Positions 12,501-25,200 of a DNA stretch of 64,000 nucleotides are shown here, piece by piece. Source of the DNA: Omphalotus guepiniiformis (taxonomy: Eukaryota; Basidiomycota; Agaricomycetes; Agaricales; Omphalotaceae); the NCBI GenBank assembly GCA_028554645.1, contig JAQOOI010000064.1, forward strand, positions 1,364,001 to 1,428,000. The letters run 5' to 3'. How positions within the stretch are numbered: position 1 is the first letter of the stretch; every line of letters starts with the position of its first letter. The position numbers were made by a program, and so were the translations under genes. Under the pieces are notes generated by a model. The model saw only the letters and a program-made list of their open reading frames with translations, did no database searches and had not been told where the DNA came from.

Positions 12501-13758
12501 TTGGTGGGAGCACTCTGATATTCGTGATTCTCTTGACGACTTCCGTATCGTGAGTGCAGCTAAAGTTCCTCTAAATTATACTTCAATTCCTATGTAGTCT
12601 TTGTTTGCGCCATTCGTGAAAAGACTAGGATACGAATATCCTGCTTCTGACTCGCCTGACATCTCCCAACTGCGTACCTGTGCTATTGAACAGTGTTTCA
12701 GTGCTAAACATCAGAGGTGGGTGCCCTTTGACCTACACCCTCCTTGACGGTCGTATTGAATATTTTACGATTTAGTGTAATCGATGAGCTCAGGGGTCGA
12801 TTTGCTCATTATTTGAAAACCAACGATGACTCCAAGATTCCAGCTGATTTGCAGAGGGTAACTTATAGGGCGGTGAGTTGAGAAACGTGATATAATAGAA
12901 TGCTCTAATTGTTTGCTGACGCACCTTGTAGGCTGTCAAGTACGGTGGACGTGAGGAGTACGTGCACTAATCCGCTGTGTAGGAACACCCGCTTATTCAC
13001 GTTTGTTGATAGGTATGATGCAGTGAAGAAGATATATGATGTCGCCGAAACGCCTACATCCAGAATTGCCGCTATGTAAGGAAAAGCTTGTACTGGACAT
13101 GAAAGTATTTAACTAAATCTTGTGGTGCTATGTTGGCGCTCTGCTCTACCGAAGACTCCGCTCTCTTGGAGGAGACATTCCAGATAATCATGACTGGTGC
13201 GCGACATCAAGACGTCGTCTACTTCTTCCGCGGATTATCAGTCAACCCCAAAAGCAAGCGAACATTGACCGAGTTCTTCAAAGAACATTATGACCAGGTA
13301 TTCGTAATTGTATTTGATAGTGGTTCGTCTGAATACTCAGTGTATAACATTTCCAGTTCTGCAAACGGTTTGAAAGCACCTTTATGCTAAGATATCTCGT
13401 CGAGGTGTGTATGTCTGGCTCTGAAAATGATCATTAACATTGACTATTTTCGACACAAAGGGTACCTTCGGTGGGTTGACGACCCAAAAAGACTTGGATG
13501 AGACCGCTGCATTCTTCAAAGTGAGTACTTCAGGTTTTCCACAATACCATTCTTTATAGTATTTGTGCTGTAGGATAAGGACACGTCAAAGTATACGCTT
13601 TCCCTGGCGCAGTCGTTGGACAGCATTCGCGCTAAAATCGCGTTCATTGAGGTGAAGGTCTCATTTTCAAGGTCTATCTAGCCTCTAACACTCTTATCAT
13701 TGAGCATTCGTCGGAAGACGTTCGCCATTGGCTGGACGCATGGAAAAAGAACAATTGA
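9509..13758 (+). CDS. APE2: M1 zinc aminopeptidase (Ape2/Aap1, puromycin-sensitive type)
   Basis: Removes N-terminal residues from peptides. Conserved blocks in order: N-terminal PTHYDLTVRTDL, the substrate-recognition GAMEN loop in DTGAMENWGLITGRTS (~10795), the zinc motif HEVAH in VQSHEVAHMW (~10895), and the third zinc ligand Glu in LNEGFATL after the next intron (~11010-11090). The C-terminal helical ERAP1-like domain follows and ends HWLDAWKKNN. There are many short introns. Two in-frame ATGs are credible. ATG 9509 gives a ~58-residue leader with five Arg and no acidic residue in its first 40; ATG 9683 gives the usual cytosolic start MSSVSTNSQYRLP. The span uses the upstream one. All catalytic residues are present. 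Confidence 0.93.
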
Positions 13759-14075
13759 AAGGTTTTACGGTCGTGAATTTACCAACTTGCATATGATAGG
13801 ACGTATTGCTAGACGAGTCCGTGTACATTACTACATAGCGATAGTTGCTCCCTTGGCAAAGATCAGTTAAAGGACTATGTAGTCTTCTTCAGTCTGAGCT
13901 ACGGTAACAAATCTAATCTTGCTATAAGTACCGGATCGCATAGCCCTCCTTGCCGGTAATTGAAATGCCTTGATACTTATATTAGCCGTCTTTCTTACTG
14001 TAACTGACTACCTGCGTAAAGCTCTTTGCAAGAACAGTTCATTCAGCCTTCATTCAGCCTTCACTAGCACTCTCC
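13759..14075 (+). promoter_or_regulatory. Intergenic 317 bp upstream of the bestrophin-like gene
   Basis: No coding signal seen. It contains the 3' end region of the aminopeptidase and the presumed promoter of the bestrophin-like gene. An 11-bp unit, attcagccttc, is repeated twice in tandem at about 14040-14062, just before the proposed ATG at 14076. Confidence 0.4.
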
Positions 14076-16025
14076 ATGGCTGGCACAGGGACAGTGAAAT
14101 TATCCTTGTCGGGTGTACTTGTGAGGGTGAATACGTCAGTTTGTCTACCTCCTTCTTTGCATTGAACTCTGTACTATGAATTGGCAGCCCAAAAGGAAGC
14201 ATTTACGAAAGGTCGGTACTGCACGCTGGTCTTGTCTGGTATCAGCTCGGTTGATATCCTTACAAAGTACTCCTGGCTTCCAGATGTCTTTCGAATCAAA
14301 GGCAGTGTGAGTACGGTCTTGAGGTTGCTGTACGTGGTCGTTTCATGCAACGTCTTCCAGATCATCAAGCGAATCTTCTGGCCTGTCCTCACGAACACTA
14401 TATTCTCAACTCTCATCGCCTATGCGTGGTCACAAGGATATCGTGTAGTCTTGACAAATTCTGTTGTGCCCCTGCTTTCGGTTGTAGTGAGTAAGAAACT
14501 TCTATCGTGAATTGAAGCCAACAATTAAATTGCTTCGTGTGTTTTGCGGCTCAGGTTGGTCTTATTATGGTCTTCAGGTACTTCTTACTGTTGCCCTTGT
14601 GTCAATATGTGCACTGACCAAGCTGCAGAAACGGGTACGCATCCAGGATATCCCTATCCCGCTCCTATTGAACTGTCTCGCTTTGTAGGAGTTCGTATGA
14701 TCGGTTCTGGGAAGGCCGCAAATCGTTTGCATCGGTCGTATCCAGCGTTCGCAATCTGTCCAGGCTGATCTGGGTCAATGTCGCACTACAACCTGCAGAC
14801 CAACCCACGAACCCGAACCAAAAAGGCAAAGCTACTCTTACAGCTAATCAACTTCATCGTATGAAAGTCGATGCCCTACGCCTCTGCTTATCGTTCCCTT
14901 TCTCCGTCAAGCATTATCTTCGCGGTGAAGATGGAATACAATGGATTGACTACCAAGGCGTTCTTCCTGACAACTTTGCGAGATTTGATGAAATTGGGCA
15001 CAATATTTCAAGAACGGATTTGAGCGGCTCTTACCTTGCTACGAGCAACGGCTCAGTTGCACCACAGAGTGGCAGAACATCGCCAGATATGTCAAAGGGA
15101 GATGCTACGAAAAGAGTGCGTCCCAAGCGCAGCAAACAACAGATTTCTGGACAAGCTACGCCTTTGCTTGCCGACACTCGCCGTACTGTTGAGTATAGGC
15201 CTTTCGCAGATGAGGCCTCGCTCCCTCTACCTTTGATGTATGTCCAAATTTTTTTTTTCCAACGATACCATGAATACTGACATCGTAGTCCACTGCAGCA
15301 TCGCTCATGAGCTCAATCGGATATTATTTTGGTTTAGACGTGAAGGACTGCTCGAAACCGTCGGTCCCGCGGGTACCAATGCAATGAATCAACTGTGAGG
15401 TGGTTATATCTTTGTCCTGAACAAATACTTATCGCTTTGACAGGATTCAGGGCATGGTTGACCAAATGACTGCCATGGAACGAGTTGCTAATACTCCTAT
15501 CCCGATATCTTGTCCGTAATGCTCACTTCTTGTGCTGCGAGTTTTCCCTGACTTGTCTGGATTTCAGATGGTATTCACTTGAAGCAATGTGTTTCTCTTT
15601 ATCTATTCGCGCTTCCATTGACCTTGGTGAATGACCTGGGTTGGATGACCGTGCCTATCGTGACCGTGGTGGCGTTCACATTCATGGGTATTGAGGGCAT
15701 TGCGGATGAGATTGAGATGCCTTTTGGTTCGTACAATTTCAGTCAGATGTATATTCCTGCGCTCAAATAGATTTGACAGGTAATGATCCTTCCGATTTGC
15801 CTCTCGGTGTGTTGTTCCATTGGTGTGTATAGTGGCGTGACTAATCGAATCTTGTGCATATAAGACCGGTACTGTCAAGACCTCAAGGAAGAAATTCTGT
15901 ACGTTCATGAAGCTTCACATTTCTTTCCATGTGCTGACACCTTTTTTTTAAGTTACATCATTGACCGATTGCCTGAATCGGGGGAAGGTATATATGGATA
16001 TGATGATGGAGAGGGCGATGATTAG
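14076..16025 (+). CDS. Bestrophin-like anion channel (UPF0187/RFP-TM family)
   Basis: Multi-pass membrane protein of the bestrophin/UPF0187 family, chloride-channel-like. Recognisable blocks after splicing: KYSWLPDVFRIKGS, a membrane segment WPVLTNTIFSTLIAYAW, LTNSVVPLLSVVVGLIMVFR, the hallmark SYDRFWEGRKSFASVV, a long variable insert (~15030-15230) rich in Ser/Arg, and a C-terminal membrane pair LYLFALPLTLVNDLGWMT and VVAFTFMGIEGIADEIEMPFG. The tail ends GYDDGEGDD. The N-terminus is unsure: ATG 14076 works only with a first intron whose donor lies near 14113 and acceptor at gaattggcag. At least seven introns are needed. Substrate and membrane location cannot be told from sequence. Confidence 0.8.
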
Positions 16026-16155
16026 AGAGAACTCTGTCCAAGGACGAACTTTTACGACTAATGACGAGGTTATAATCTAGTGGAAGCTAGAAACTCACTC
16101 GGATTGGTGAGACTGAAATGATTCTATTATATTCAGGAAGGCCCTACTACACAGT

Positions 16156-17171
16156 TTATTGGAACTCTGGTGAACAAAATTCCCCGGGTCCATAAGGCTA
16201 GACAGAGTTGATTGTTAGTATGGCAGCAAAAAGGAGATTCATGAGTTTGAGCGTACTTTTGAAGCGAGTGCAGTAAGACCGGCAGAATTTTCACTAGTCT
16301 GGCGTCCGCTCTGAGGTCCAGGCTTGGGCTTCTTGCCCTGAGCAAAAGCATCCAATATGGTTTTGGTGCTCTCTGGCGTCAAGTCCTCCTGTGAAATGTA
16401 TGAGCACATGAGAAATATGTAAAGACTGGAATGAAACGCACGTAAAAGTCGTCACCAATGACGAGCATTGGGGCATTACTGCAAGCACCCTGACACTCTA
16501 CCTCGATAACAGTGAACTTTCCATCCTTCGTCGTCTCACCAGGCTTAATACCGCCGAGGTGGCTGCAAACGGTGTTCAGAATCTCGGTAGAACCACGTAA
16601 CATGCACGGTGTTGTCGTGCAAACTTGGACAAAATCATCGCCAATTGGTTCACTGTACGAATCTAAGTGTTGAGACAAGACATGATCATTGTAAAGTGCG
16701 CACCGGTTGAACATGGTATAGAACGTCGCCACCTCGTACACTCGCATTGGGGGCATCTCCAGAAGCTTAGCTACATAGTTCATGACACTGATGCTCGTCC
16801 ATCCCTTGTTTTGCCTCTGGCCAAGGTCAAGGAGAGGGATGACAGCAGCCTTCTTATACTGAGGAGGATACCGGCTGATAATTTCCTTTGCACGTTTCAT
16901 GTTGTCTGCATCGAATTCAAAGGGAATCTTTGGTTCCCAGGTCAAGTCAAATGACAATGAATGATCTGAGTAGGCTGGATGTTACCTTGGGGTTGTTGTA
17001 CGGCGTGTCCCGATGCTGCGAAGGGAGAAACTTGAGAGATACGGAACAAATGATTCGAGTAAATGAACATACCACGAACAAGGCATCTGAGCGCCTTGGA
17101 CAAGATGAAGAGAGTAGCCTCTTGGACAGACATGCCCGGTGAACAACTTGTCGAGGAAGCCTGGCAAACAT
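16156..17171 (-). CDS. NUO-24: NADH:ubiquinone oxidoreductase 24 kDa subunit (NDUFV2)
   Basis: Matrix-arm subunit of mitochondrial complex I holding the N1a [2Fe-2S] cluster. It starts [20 protein letters not shown], an Arg-rich, acid-free mitochondrial presequence. SDALFV and [10 protein letters not shown] follow across introns, then [20 protein letters not shown] and [11 protein letters not shown]. Cluster ligands are in [12 protein letters not shown] and [12 protein letters not shown]. The C-terminus is spliced to [13 protein letters not shown], the standard end of the family. All four Cys ligands are present. Length is normal. The upstream region carries CACGTG at 17221, about 50 bp before the start. 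Confidence 0.96.
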
Positions 17172-17220
17172 TTCGCTCGAGCCTGACTTGGGAGAGCGGA
17201 AGGAAGTGATGATGGTAGAT

Positions 17221-17226
17221 CACGTG
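17221..17226. promoter_or_regulatory. CACGTG site upstream of complex I 24 kDa gene
   Basis: Palindromic E-box about 50 bp before the NDUFV2 start codon. Candidate bHLH (Cbf1-like) site; binding is inferred. Confidence 0.35.
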
Positions 17227-17357
17227 CCATGCTCAGGTGGCCAATCAGACTGCTCTGATTCCGGAAGATACTCTCGAGTCTCAACTTATCCAAATTTTCT
17301 CAAAAATTACGGGAGCAAGAGATACGAATGTTGTATGTAGTAGTAGACAAAAACACT

Positions 17358-17453
17358 TGGTAAGACTGGGACTTGAACCCAGGCGGGATTTCTCCCATGA
17401 GAAGGGAAGTTTAGAACTTGAGTCACACGCCTTAACCGCTCGGCCATCTTACC
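17358..17453 (-). tRNA. tRNA-Leu(CAA) with a ~15-nt intron
   Basis: On the minus strand the acceptor GGTAAGA pairs with TCTTACC, with discriminator A at 17358. The D arm is GCCGAGCGGTTAAGGC, and the T arm CTGGG-TTCAAGT-CCCAG is perfect. The anticodon loop reads CT-CAA-G. The 5' anticodon strand TGTGA pairs (two wobbles) with TCATG only if about 15 nt after G37 are removed, as in other fungal tRNA-Leu(CAA) genes. The spliced form leaves a class II variable arm GGA-GAAA-TCC. Internal Pol III boxes A (TGGCCGAGCGG) and B (GGTTCAAGTCC) are intact. CCA is not encoded beyond the discriminator. Confidence 0.93.
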
Positions 17454-17681
17454 ACAAGTGTAATTCTCCACACGATTATAACATCAGGTGTCAGACTCGA
17501 TGTATACTATGATTATCATACACTGATCACGAGATCAGCACGACGCCATGGCAGAAATTCTATTTTTGGACCGCGTTTACCAGCGCGTCATCATTGACCG
17601 TGAATTTCCGTAAATTTAGAACTCATCGCAGTATAAGAACATTCCACTAACCTCAATGCCTCTCTCCAATTCTCCATCATC

Positions 17682-19852
17682 ATGGCTCTTTCAAAGGTTT
17701 CTTATCTCTTCTTTTTATGTTGCCAATTTATTTACTCTTTCTTAGCATATCAACGCTGACAGGCTCGTTCAGGATGCTCATGTAATTACTTCCGTACTCT
17801 TTACGCCCCCGTCTCGTTTCCTCATCATATTCTCTTCATGACAAGAAATCAAAGCATCATTTCTTGACACAGACTGACCCCAATATTCTTCAAAACTCAT
17901 ATGGTGCTCGCTATGGTACTAACCCTATTCCTAAGTACCATCTCGCTTCCAAAGGCATCGATGCCGAAGCGGCCTACCAGCTCATTCATGACGAGCTTGC
18001 TCTCGGTGCGTATATCAACCTTGATATACTTTTCATGCTCATTCTGTTCGCAGACGGTTCACCCGTCCTGAACTTGGCTTCCTTTGTGCACACTTGGATG
18101 CCCGAGCAAGCAGATAAACTCATGCATGAGAACATTACCAAGAACCTCATCGATACTGATGAGTATCCAGCCACTCGTACGTCCGTTTGTGTCCTCTTTT
18201 GCCAACTATATTAAATATGCCTATAGAGCTTATTCATACGCGTTGTATTTCCATCCTTGCCGATATGTGGCATGCTCCTTCTTCTAAGCAAGCCATTGGT
18301 ACGGCGACTACAGGCTCCTCTGAAGCGATCCAGCTCGGAGGCCTTGCTATGAAGCGCATCTGGCAAGCGAAGCGCAAGGCCGCTGGTAAGAGCATTCATG
18401 AGCCAGGGTGCGTTTCCCTGTGCCAAATACTCTTCTACGTGACATCTCATTAGTTTTAATTCAACCTGCAGCCCAAATATCGTTATGGGTGCCAATGCGC
18501 AAGTCGCCCTCGAAAAGTTTGCACGTTACTTTGAAGTTGAATGTCGCCTTGTTCCCATTTCTGTCGAGAGCAAATATCGCCTCGATCCAAAGAAAGCTAT
18601 GGAATATGTCGACGAAAACACCATCGGAGTTTTCGTCATCTTAGGCAGTACCTATACTGGTCACTACGAGCCTGTGAAGGAAATGTCTGACCTGCTTGAC
18701 GAATTTGAAGCCAAGACCGGACATTCGGTGCCCATTCATGGTGAGCAAGAATATCTAATTCTTTCAGCGCTATGACAACGGATTTCGTCAGTCGACGGTG
18801 CATCTGGTGGCTTTGTGGCACCTTTTGCTACACCTGATTTATTGTGGGACTTCAAGCTTCCCCGAGTGGTTTCTATCAACACATCTGGGCACAAATTTGG
18901 TCTCTCTTACGTCGGTGGTGCGTCTCTGGCTACTCAATTAACATTCTTCATAAGCTTAGTCTATGTCGTGCACGTAGTGGGCTGGGTCGTCTGGCGCGAC
19001 AAAGCCCATCTTCCCAAGGAGCTGATTTTCGAATTGCATTACCTTGGTTCCGTCGAGTATTCGTTTTCTCTCAACTTCTCGCGTCCCGCTGCGCCCATAA
19101 TTGCGCAATACTTCAATCTCATCCACCTGGGCTTTCAAGGCTATCGCAATATAGCCTTAAACGACCTCCGGAACGCCAGGCTTTTGAGCCGTGCTTTGGA
19201 AAATAGTGGTTATTACACTGTATTGAGTGACATTCACAGAAAGGGTGGAGGTGCAGCGGCAGCGATCAAAGATGCTGTTGGCTTGGATGACGATGTCCAG
19301 GTAAGTACAAAATAACGCTATTCTTGTATCTCATTAACATTTATGCCATTCAACAGAGCTACGAGCCGGGCTTGCCCGTTGTGTCCTTCCGCTTCTCAGA
19401 TGACTTCAAGGAGAAGTATCCCGAACTTCAGCAGAAATGGATTCAAACCCTCTTGCGTTCCAAGGGCTGGATTGTACTTGATATTCTTTTGATAGCATGA
19501 TACTGATTATTTTGCAGGATTGTACCCAATTACGAGCTTGCGCCTGATCTGCAGCAGATCGAAATTCTTCGTGTCGTCGTTCGCGAGAATATGTCAGAAG
19601 TGGTGAGCGCCAACCTGTCTTTCTGACTATCGTTGTGTGCCCGTGAAGCTGAACTGTTACTCTTTACAGCTGGTGGATCGCCTTGTCTCTGACTTGATGG
19701 AAATCACTGAAAGCCTCGTGAAGACTGACTCGCCTGCTCATGCACTCAATGCCCTTGGTCATGGACATGGTTCAAGAGCAGAACACACGTACGGAAGATT
19801 GGAGGCAGGCGATGGAAGCAAGTCTTCTGGAACGTATGCCAAACAGTGCTGA
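17682..19852 (+). CDS. GAD1: Glutamate decarboxylase (PLP-dependent)
   Basis: Converts L-glutamate to GABA and CO2, the first step of the cytosolic GABA shunt. The start [17 protein letters not shown] is assembled over two small 5' exons. [18 protein letters not shown] follows, then [46 protein letters not shown], and the PLP lysine in [15 protein letters not shown]. The C-terminal domain contains [13 protein letters not shown] and ends TYAKQC. About nine introns. I do not recognise a calmodulin-binding tail with confidence; the Gly/His/Ser-rich tail looks disordered. All active-site blocks are present. Length fits the family. Confidence 0.96.
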
Positions 19853-19986
19853 ACACTGTATGCTTGTTAAAATAGTAAGAATTCTGAGAAGATTTCGAAA
19901 GTAAAGTGTTTGTACTTCATAAATGTATCAAGTGTACTAGGAAATTGTGATTATGTCATGTTTTGAGTTTTCTACGTTGTTCATCC

Positions 19987-20346
19987 ATGGGAGGCCCAAA
20001 CCTTGAAATCTTCAAATTCTCTTTGTATCTTTGCATTCCTATCTTTGCTCTTGTGCACTTCGGAGATCCTGAATGGTACAGGACTACCGTTCTCCCAGTA
20101 CGTATCGTCCGTTCAGGATCAGCTGAGCTCCTGTCAAACTCGTTTCAAACAGTACCGGTACAAATTGTTCCCCCCCGAAGAGAGAATGATCCATGCAAGC
20201 AACAATATGGTATACACTTAACGTTTATTCACCGTATCTCTTTATTACAGGAGCTACCTGCAGACCAAAAATCTCTTCGTGAAGAATTAGCTAGAATAAA
20301 AGCTGAACGGCTAGCGCGGAGTTCGCAAAGTGACGAGCAGAAGTGA
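19987..20346 (+). CDS. PET100: Pet100-like cytochrome c oxidase assembly factor
   Basis: Small inner-membrane chaperone for complex IV assembly. It begins MGGPNLEIFKFSLYLCIPI, which holds the single N-terminal membrane helix and matches the Pet100 signature. FGDPEWY follows, then YRYKLFPPEER, and after a second intron ELPADQKSLREELARIKAER, a charged helical tail exposed to the intermembrane side. Two introns split ~90 codons. It lies 134 bp after GAD on the same strand. Confidence 0.88.
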   Translation: MGGPNLEIFKFSLYLCIPIFALVHFGDPEWYRTTVLPVRIVRSGSAELLSNSFQTVPVQIVPPRRENDPCKQQYGIHLTFIHRISLLQELPADQKSLREELARIKAERLARSSQSDEQK

Positions 20347-20456
20347 ACCTTGGGCTTGGTCTAAAGTGAGTCCTGCTTTGAGGACTGAAGCGCATGTCTA
20401 AATATCACATTAGGAGACGACTTTCTTATGGTACAAGTTGTCATCCCTACTCAATA

Positions 20457-21819
20457 TCACGATGTATAATCTACTTTCACAACTTTTCCGTCATTGCACA
20501 CAACCTCCCACTGCCCCAATGGATTCTGCTCTATTTGTGCATCAAGCAGCCTCTGGTATTCTACCATATCGCTCATATTCACTTTTATTCCGCCGCAAAC
20601 GACCCATACGACCGTCCTCTTCGATCCGTCGGGTTTCGGAGGTACCAATGCGTTCAGAAGTTGAAGCTTATATGCCGTCGCGAGTGCCGTGGCACACGCT
20701 AATTCTACTAGCATCTTGTGATCATCTATGTGCATCCTGAGTCAACCTGTCTGCAGAATTAGAATAGGAACATCACACACCGGCAAATGCAATACTGGTT
20801 TGCATGCTAATTTCGTCTGGAACACTGACACATTGTATGCTTCCTGCCCTTTCCAACGCCATCTTGACCACCTCCACCGCTGGTTGTGACGCGCCAAGCG
20901 AACCAGATGCTTTCGAAGGGAAGCTGGTGAAATGTGCCAACGTCAAATTTGAAGTTTCATCGTGCACCTTTTTCACGTATGGCGGTAGTGTGGTCGCAAA
21001 CTCGCTGCAAGATGGGGAGTTTAGTAGGACGGTGTGATGGAAACAGTTGGAGCCGATGGTTTCTATCCCTATAAGAGGCACTGGTATAGCAGGTGAGAGT
21101 TGAATCGTATCATGCGGATCTGCAACTTACCGTCGTCCCATCCCACCTTCTTACAACCAGTAATGACGCCCCCAAGTAATCCTCCCCCTCCTACGCTGCA
21201 AAGGATGGCATCTGGCTTTGGCTGGTCCGAAGTTGTCAATTGCTCGTGAATTTCTTCGATCATCGTGCCATGCCCTTCCCACAGAGTTGGATGATCATAT
21301 GCAGGTACTAGCACGCTGAGTAGTCCGTCATAACGCGACTTCCTGCAAAGTGTAGGAAGGATACACTTACGTGTGCTCCTGTGTCTCGACTGCTTTCTTC
21401 GCAGCTTCCAATGCTTCCAGAAAAAATTTGCCGATCACCACCACCTCTGCATTCTGAGCTTTCAGAAGCTTTAGTGTAATCTCTGAAACACCTTCAGGGA
21501 TGTACACGGTGCACCTCACACAGAATTGATTTGCAGCGCAAGCGGTTGCGTAACCCGCGTTTCCTCCGGATGCTACGACCAAATGGACACCTGGTCCATG
21601 TTGCTCTTTGGTTCTGAGCGCAAACAGAGACAGCCCTCGATGTTTGAATGAGTGCGACGGGTTAAGGTTCTATGCAACGAAGTTTATATTCTGCTTCTAG
21701 CTCTCATAACTGAACCTGACCTCCAGTTTCAGATACGCATTGACTCCTAGCAATTTGGAGATATGCTGAGAGCGAATCAGTGGTGTCTTGTTCCAAGGAT
21801 ATTTGGTACTGGTAGCCAT
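20457..21819 (-). CDS. L-serine/L-threonine dehydratase (fold-type II PLP enzyme)
   Basis: Deaminates serine or threonine to pyruvate or 2-oxobutyrate. The start MATSTKYPWNKTPLIRSQHI is followed by LGVNAYLKLE, the PLP lysine in PSHSFKHRG, an Asn/Gly loop VASGGNAGYATA, and the phosphate-binding Gly-rich loop SVGGGGLLGGV. A C-terminal part contains GASQPAVEVV and ends GKVVKVDYTS. Length and order match the yeast CHA1 and animal SDH type rather than biosynthetic threonine deaminase, because there is no ACT regulatory domain. Two CACGTG sites lie upstream at 21871 and 21992. Confidence 0.92.
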
Positions 21820-22247
21820 TATACAAAGACGAGTCATTTCTACTGATTTCAAAGCAGCTATAATTCACACCACGTGCGGCTAGGAACTTCCACCTCGTTT
21901 CAAACCCTCGAAAATGCAATAGACTTTTCGCGCGGTCAGTGTCTGCCATGATCCATCCAAATTGAAATGGTTCACCACGCCAGTACGCGATCACGTGGAA
22001 GGGGCAATATGCACCAGCTCAGCAGCTGAGCGCTGGACGCGTCTTAGTACACTTCCATGTCCAAGTTGTCTTGCTACGGGTCATACCACACCACACAAAC
22101 ATACATCACAGGACCGCAGTGCTTTCTCTCTAGATGACTTCGGGGCAACCTCGGCCGGTTCTGCGGCCCGCCATCGAGGGCTGCTTCACCTATTTAGCCC
22201 ATTTGTAGACTCCCAGAAATGATTATCGACTCTTGAATCCCTCCGCT
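21820..22247. promoter_or_regulatory. Divergent promoter region, serine dehydratase / alpha-xylosidase
   Basis: This 428-bp stretch separates two divergent metabolic genes. I see no gene in it. CACGTG palindromes occur at 21871-21876 and 21992-21997, the first about 52 bp upstream of the dehydratase ATG. They are candidate bHLH (Cbf1-like) sites; binding is inference. Confidence 0.45.
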
Positions 22248-25200
22248 ATGAAGTTTAACGATGGTTTCTGGCTATTGAAGCACGGTGTCAGACCGTATTA
22301 TGGTCTGCAAGCTGTAAAGGTGGACCAACAACCTGACGGATACGAATTGCAGGTCTCAACTAGACCCATAAGACACCGCGGTGATACGCTAGGTGGTAAG
22401 TGGCGAGATACCATAAGAGACGTGTTTTCTAAAAATCTCTGTAGGTCCTGTTCTGACGGTCAAAGTTTATTCTCCCACTGAAGGCGTCGTTGGGGTGAAG
22501 ATTGATCACTTCAGTACCATCGATCCTACAGTCAATATCCCTCTCTTCCCTGATAGCAAACCTATAACGAATGTCAATTTGAACAAGATTGGTTCGGACC
22601 ACACGCTTATAACTGCGGGACTCACTGCAGTCATCACGGAGAACCCTTATACGATTACTTTCAAGTCACCTACTAGGACTCTGACTTTTGCGGGGCCCAA
22701 ACACCAAGGCGTATTCGATGTTCCATCTAAATGGACCCTTATGAGTGCATCGAATAGTTCATGTCTGGCTCAGGATCCGAGTTCAAATCCAAACCCGGAG
22801 CCACTTCCGCCTACTGTGCGGTATATCAATTCGGAGTTGAACTTGTCGCCGGGAGAGTTGATATATGGTTTCGGAGAGCAATTCGGTGCCTTTGTTAAGA
22901 ATGGTTTGTTGGCAAGTTCATCAGTGTTTCATCTATTTTATACTTTTTCGTAGGCCAGTCGGTCAAGATATGGAATCAAGGTAGTGAATACTTCACCCCT
23001 GTGTGATCTTTGCTCATGCTGGGCTAGATGGTGGAACTTCCAGTGATCAAGCATATAAATGTGTCCCTTTCTATATCACCAACCGAAACTATGGCGTGTT
23101 TATCAATCACCCTGGAGAAGTCGAGGTTGAAGTGGGCAGCGAAAAGGTGTCTAGAGTGGGAGTGTCGGTTGCTGGAAGCAGTCTGGAATACTTCATCATA
23201 TATGGAGACACTCCTCTTCAGGTGAGTGTGTCGTCACCTCATATCTGTCACGGACTAAGGAGTTGCATTGCAGATATTAGAAAGGTACACTCGAATGACT
23301 GGACGACCTCCGTAAGTTGTTGCCTCTTGTTCTATCTTGATTCTCTTCTTAATAGTTACTAGGGTACTGCCAAGCTGGACATTTGGTCTTTGGCTTTCGA
23401 CGTCGTTCTTGACGTCATATTCCAGCGACACGGTATCTGGGTTCTTGCAAGGAATGCAAGACCGCAACATTCCTGTTCGTGTCTTCCATCTGGATTGCTT
23501 TTGGATGAAGCAATACGAATGGTAGTTATATCTTGTACGTAGAGCAGAAAGTGAATATATACTCACTGCATTTGTTTCTAGGTGTTCCTTCACTTTCGAT
23601 CCTGACAACTTTCCCGACCCAAAAGTCTATCTGTCCGATATCAAGCAGAAATTCGGCGTCAAGATATGTGTATGGAGTGAGCTCGGAGCAACTCATGCTG
23701 AGATCAAACGCTCACCCATGACGCTTTTTAGTCAATCCGTACATCTCCCAGCTTTCGCCCATCTTCAAGGAAGGTGTGAAAGGAGGCTATTTCATTAAAA
23801 GGAAGGATGGAACACCGTGGCAGTGAGTACTTCGGCTTTGAAATCCCGAAGTCATTAACAATTGCATCCCGTTCTAGATGGGATCTTTGGCAACCTGGAT
23901 TGGCTGTCGTCGACTTCACGAATCCCAAAGCATGCGAATGGTACAAAGACAAGCTTAACGTACTCATTGACCTTGGGGTTGACTGCTTCAAAGTGAGCCT
24001 TTATTGAACTTTGCGTATTAAAAGTATAAATTTTGGGAAATTTAGACAGATTTTGGTAAGATATTTATTGAGCACTGGCCAAATACATACATTCAGAAGA
24101 ACTCTGATGTCTATTCAAAGCTGAACGTATTCCTCATGCGTCTGTCAAATACCACGACGGCTCGGATCCATATCGAATGCATAACATGTACTCTATCATC
24201 TATAACGAACTGGTATTCAACCTTCTACGTGACCGGTTAGGGGCCAATGAAGCTGTCCTTTTTGCCCGGGCATCTTTTGCAGGTGGCCAACGGTAACGTA
24301 CCTCAGTGGTTGAGAGTGTGCCTAGTATTGATCCAGGTTTCCTAGTTTTCCGGTTCATTGGGGTGGCGACTGCGAATCTACCTGGGAGGCTATGGCTGAA
24401 GCGATGCGTGGATGCTTATCGTTGACGCTGTCCGGATTCGCTTTTGCTTCACACGACATTGGCGGTTTTGAGGTCAGTGAGATGTGGTTCATTTTGTCCA
24501 GCTGAATTGACTCACGGTATGTCGCACAAGGGACATCCTCCTCCTGAGATTTACCAACGATGGGTCGCATTTGGGTTGTTTTCCTCACACTCACGGTTAC
24601 ACGGTTCATCGTCGTATCGTGTTCCTTGGAACTATGGCGAAGAAGCAGCCAAAAACATGTCAACGCTGCTCGAGGCAAAGCATTCGTTGATGCCATATCT
24701 ATATCAACTGGTGAGTTTTCCTGGTCATCGTGTTGAACGGTTCTGACACGCAATCAGGCGATCCAATCGACTGAGAACGGACACCCAATTCAAAGAGCAA
24801 TGTTTCTGGAATTCCCGGAAGATCGTACAACGCAGTACCTCGACAGACAGTTCATGTTGGGACCTTCCCTTCTGGTTGCTCCTGTTCTCGTTCCTCAAGA
24901 AGAAGAGACGGATTACTACATTCCGGCCGGACGATGGACGTACCTCTGGGACAGCAGTCGCACATTGATCGGCCCGCTCTGGGTCAAGGAGAAAGTTCCA
25001 CTGCATGAGATCCCGGTCTGGGTTCGACCGGAGACGATTCTACTACGCGGGCCTCCTGGTATTGGTCGTCCGGATTATGAATACGGTAAAGATCTCCATA
25101 TAGAACTTTTCTCCATCTCGGAAGGACAACTTTTGCAGACGATGGTTCCTTCGGAGAAGGGGGAGGGAGTTGTAGCCACCATTCGGGCAGAGCGAAAGGA

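Noticed and set aside
17358..17453. A possible CTA (suppressor-like) anticodon loop TTCTAAA in the tRNA
   Set aside because: It gives only three stem pairs. Removing a 15-nt intron after the CAA anticodon gives five pairs, a proper variable arm and the known intron position of fungal tRNA-Leu(CAA).
20394..20740. Plus-strand open frames after PET100
   Set aside because: They are antisense to the C-terminal exon of the serine dehydratase, which has clear family residues.
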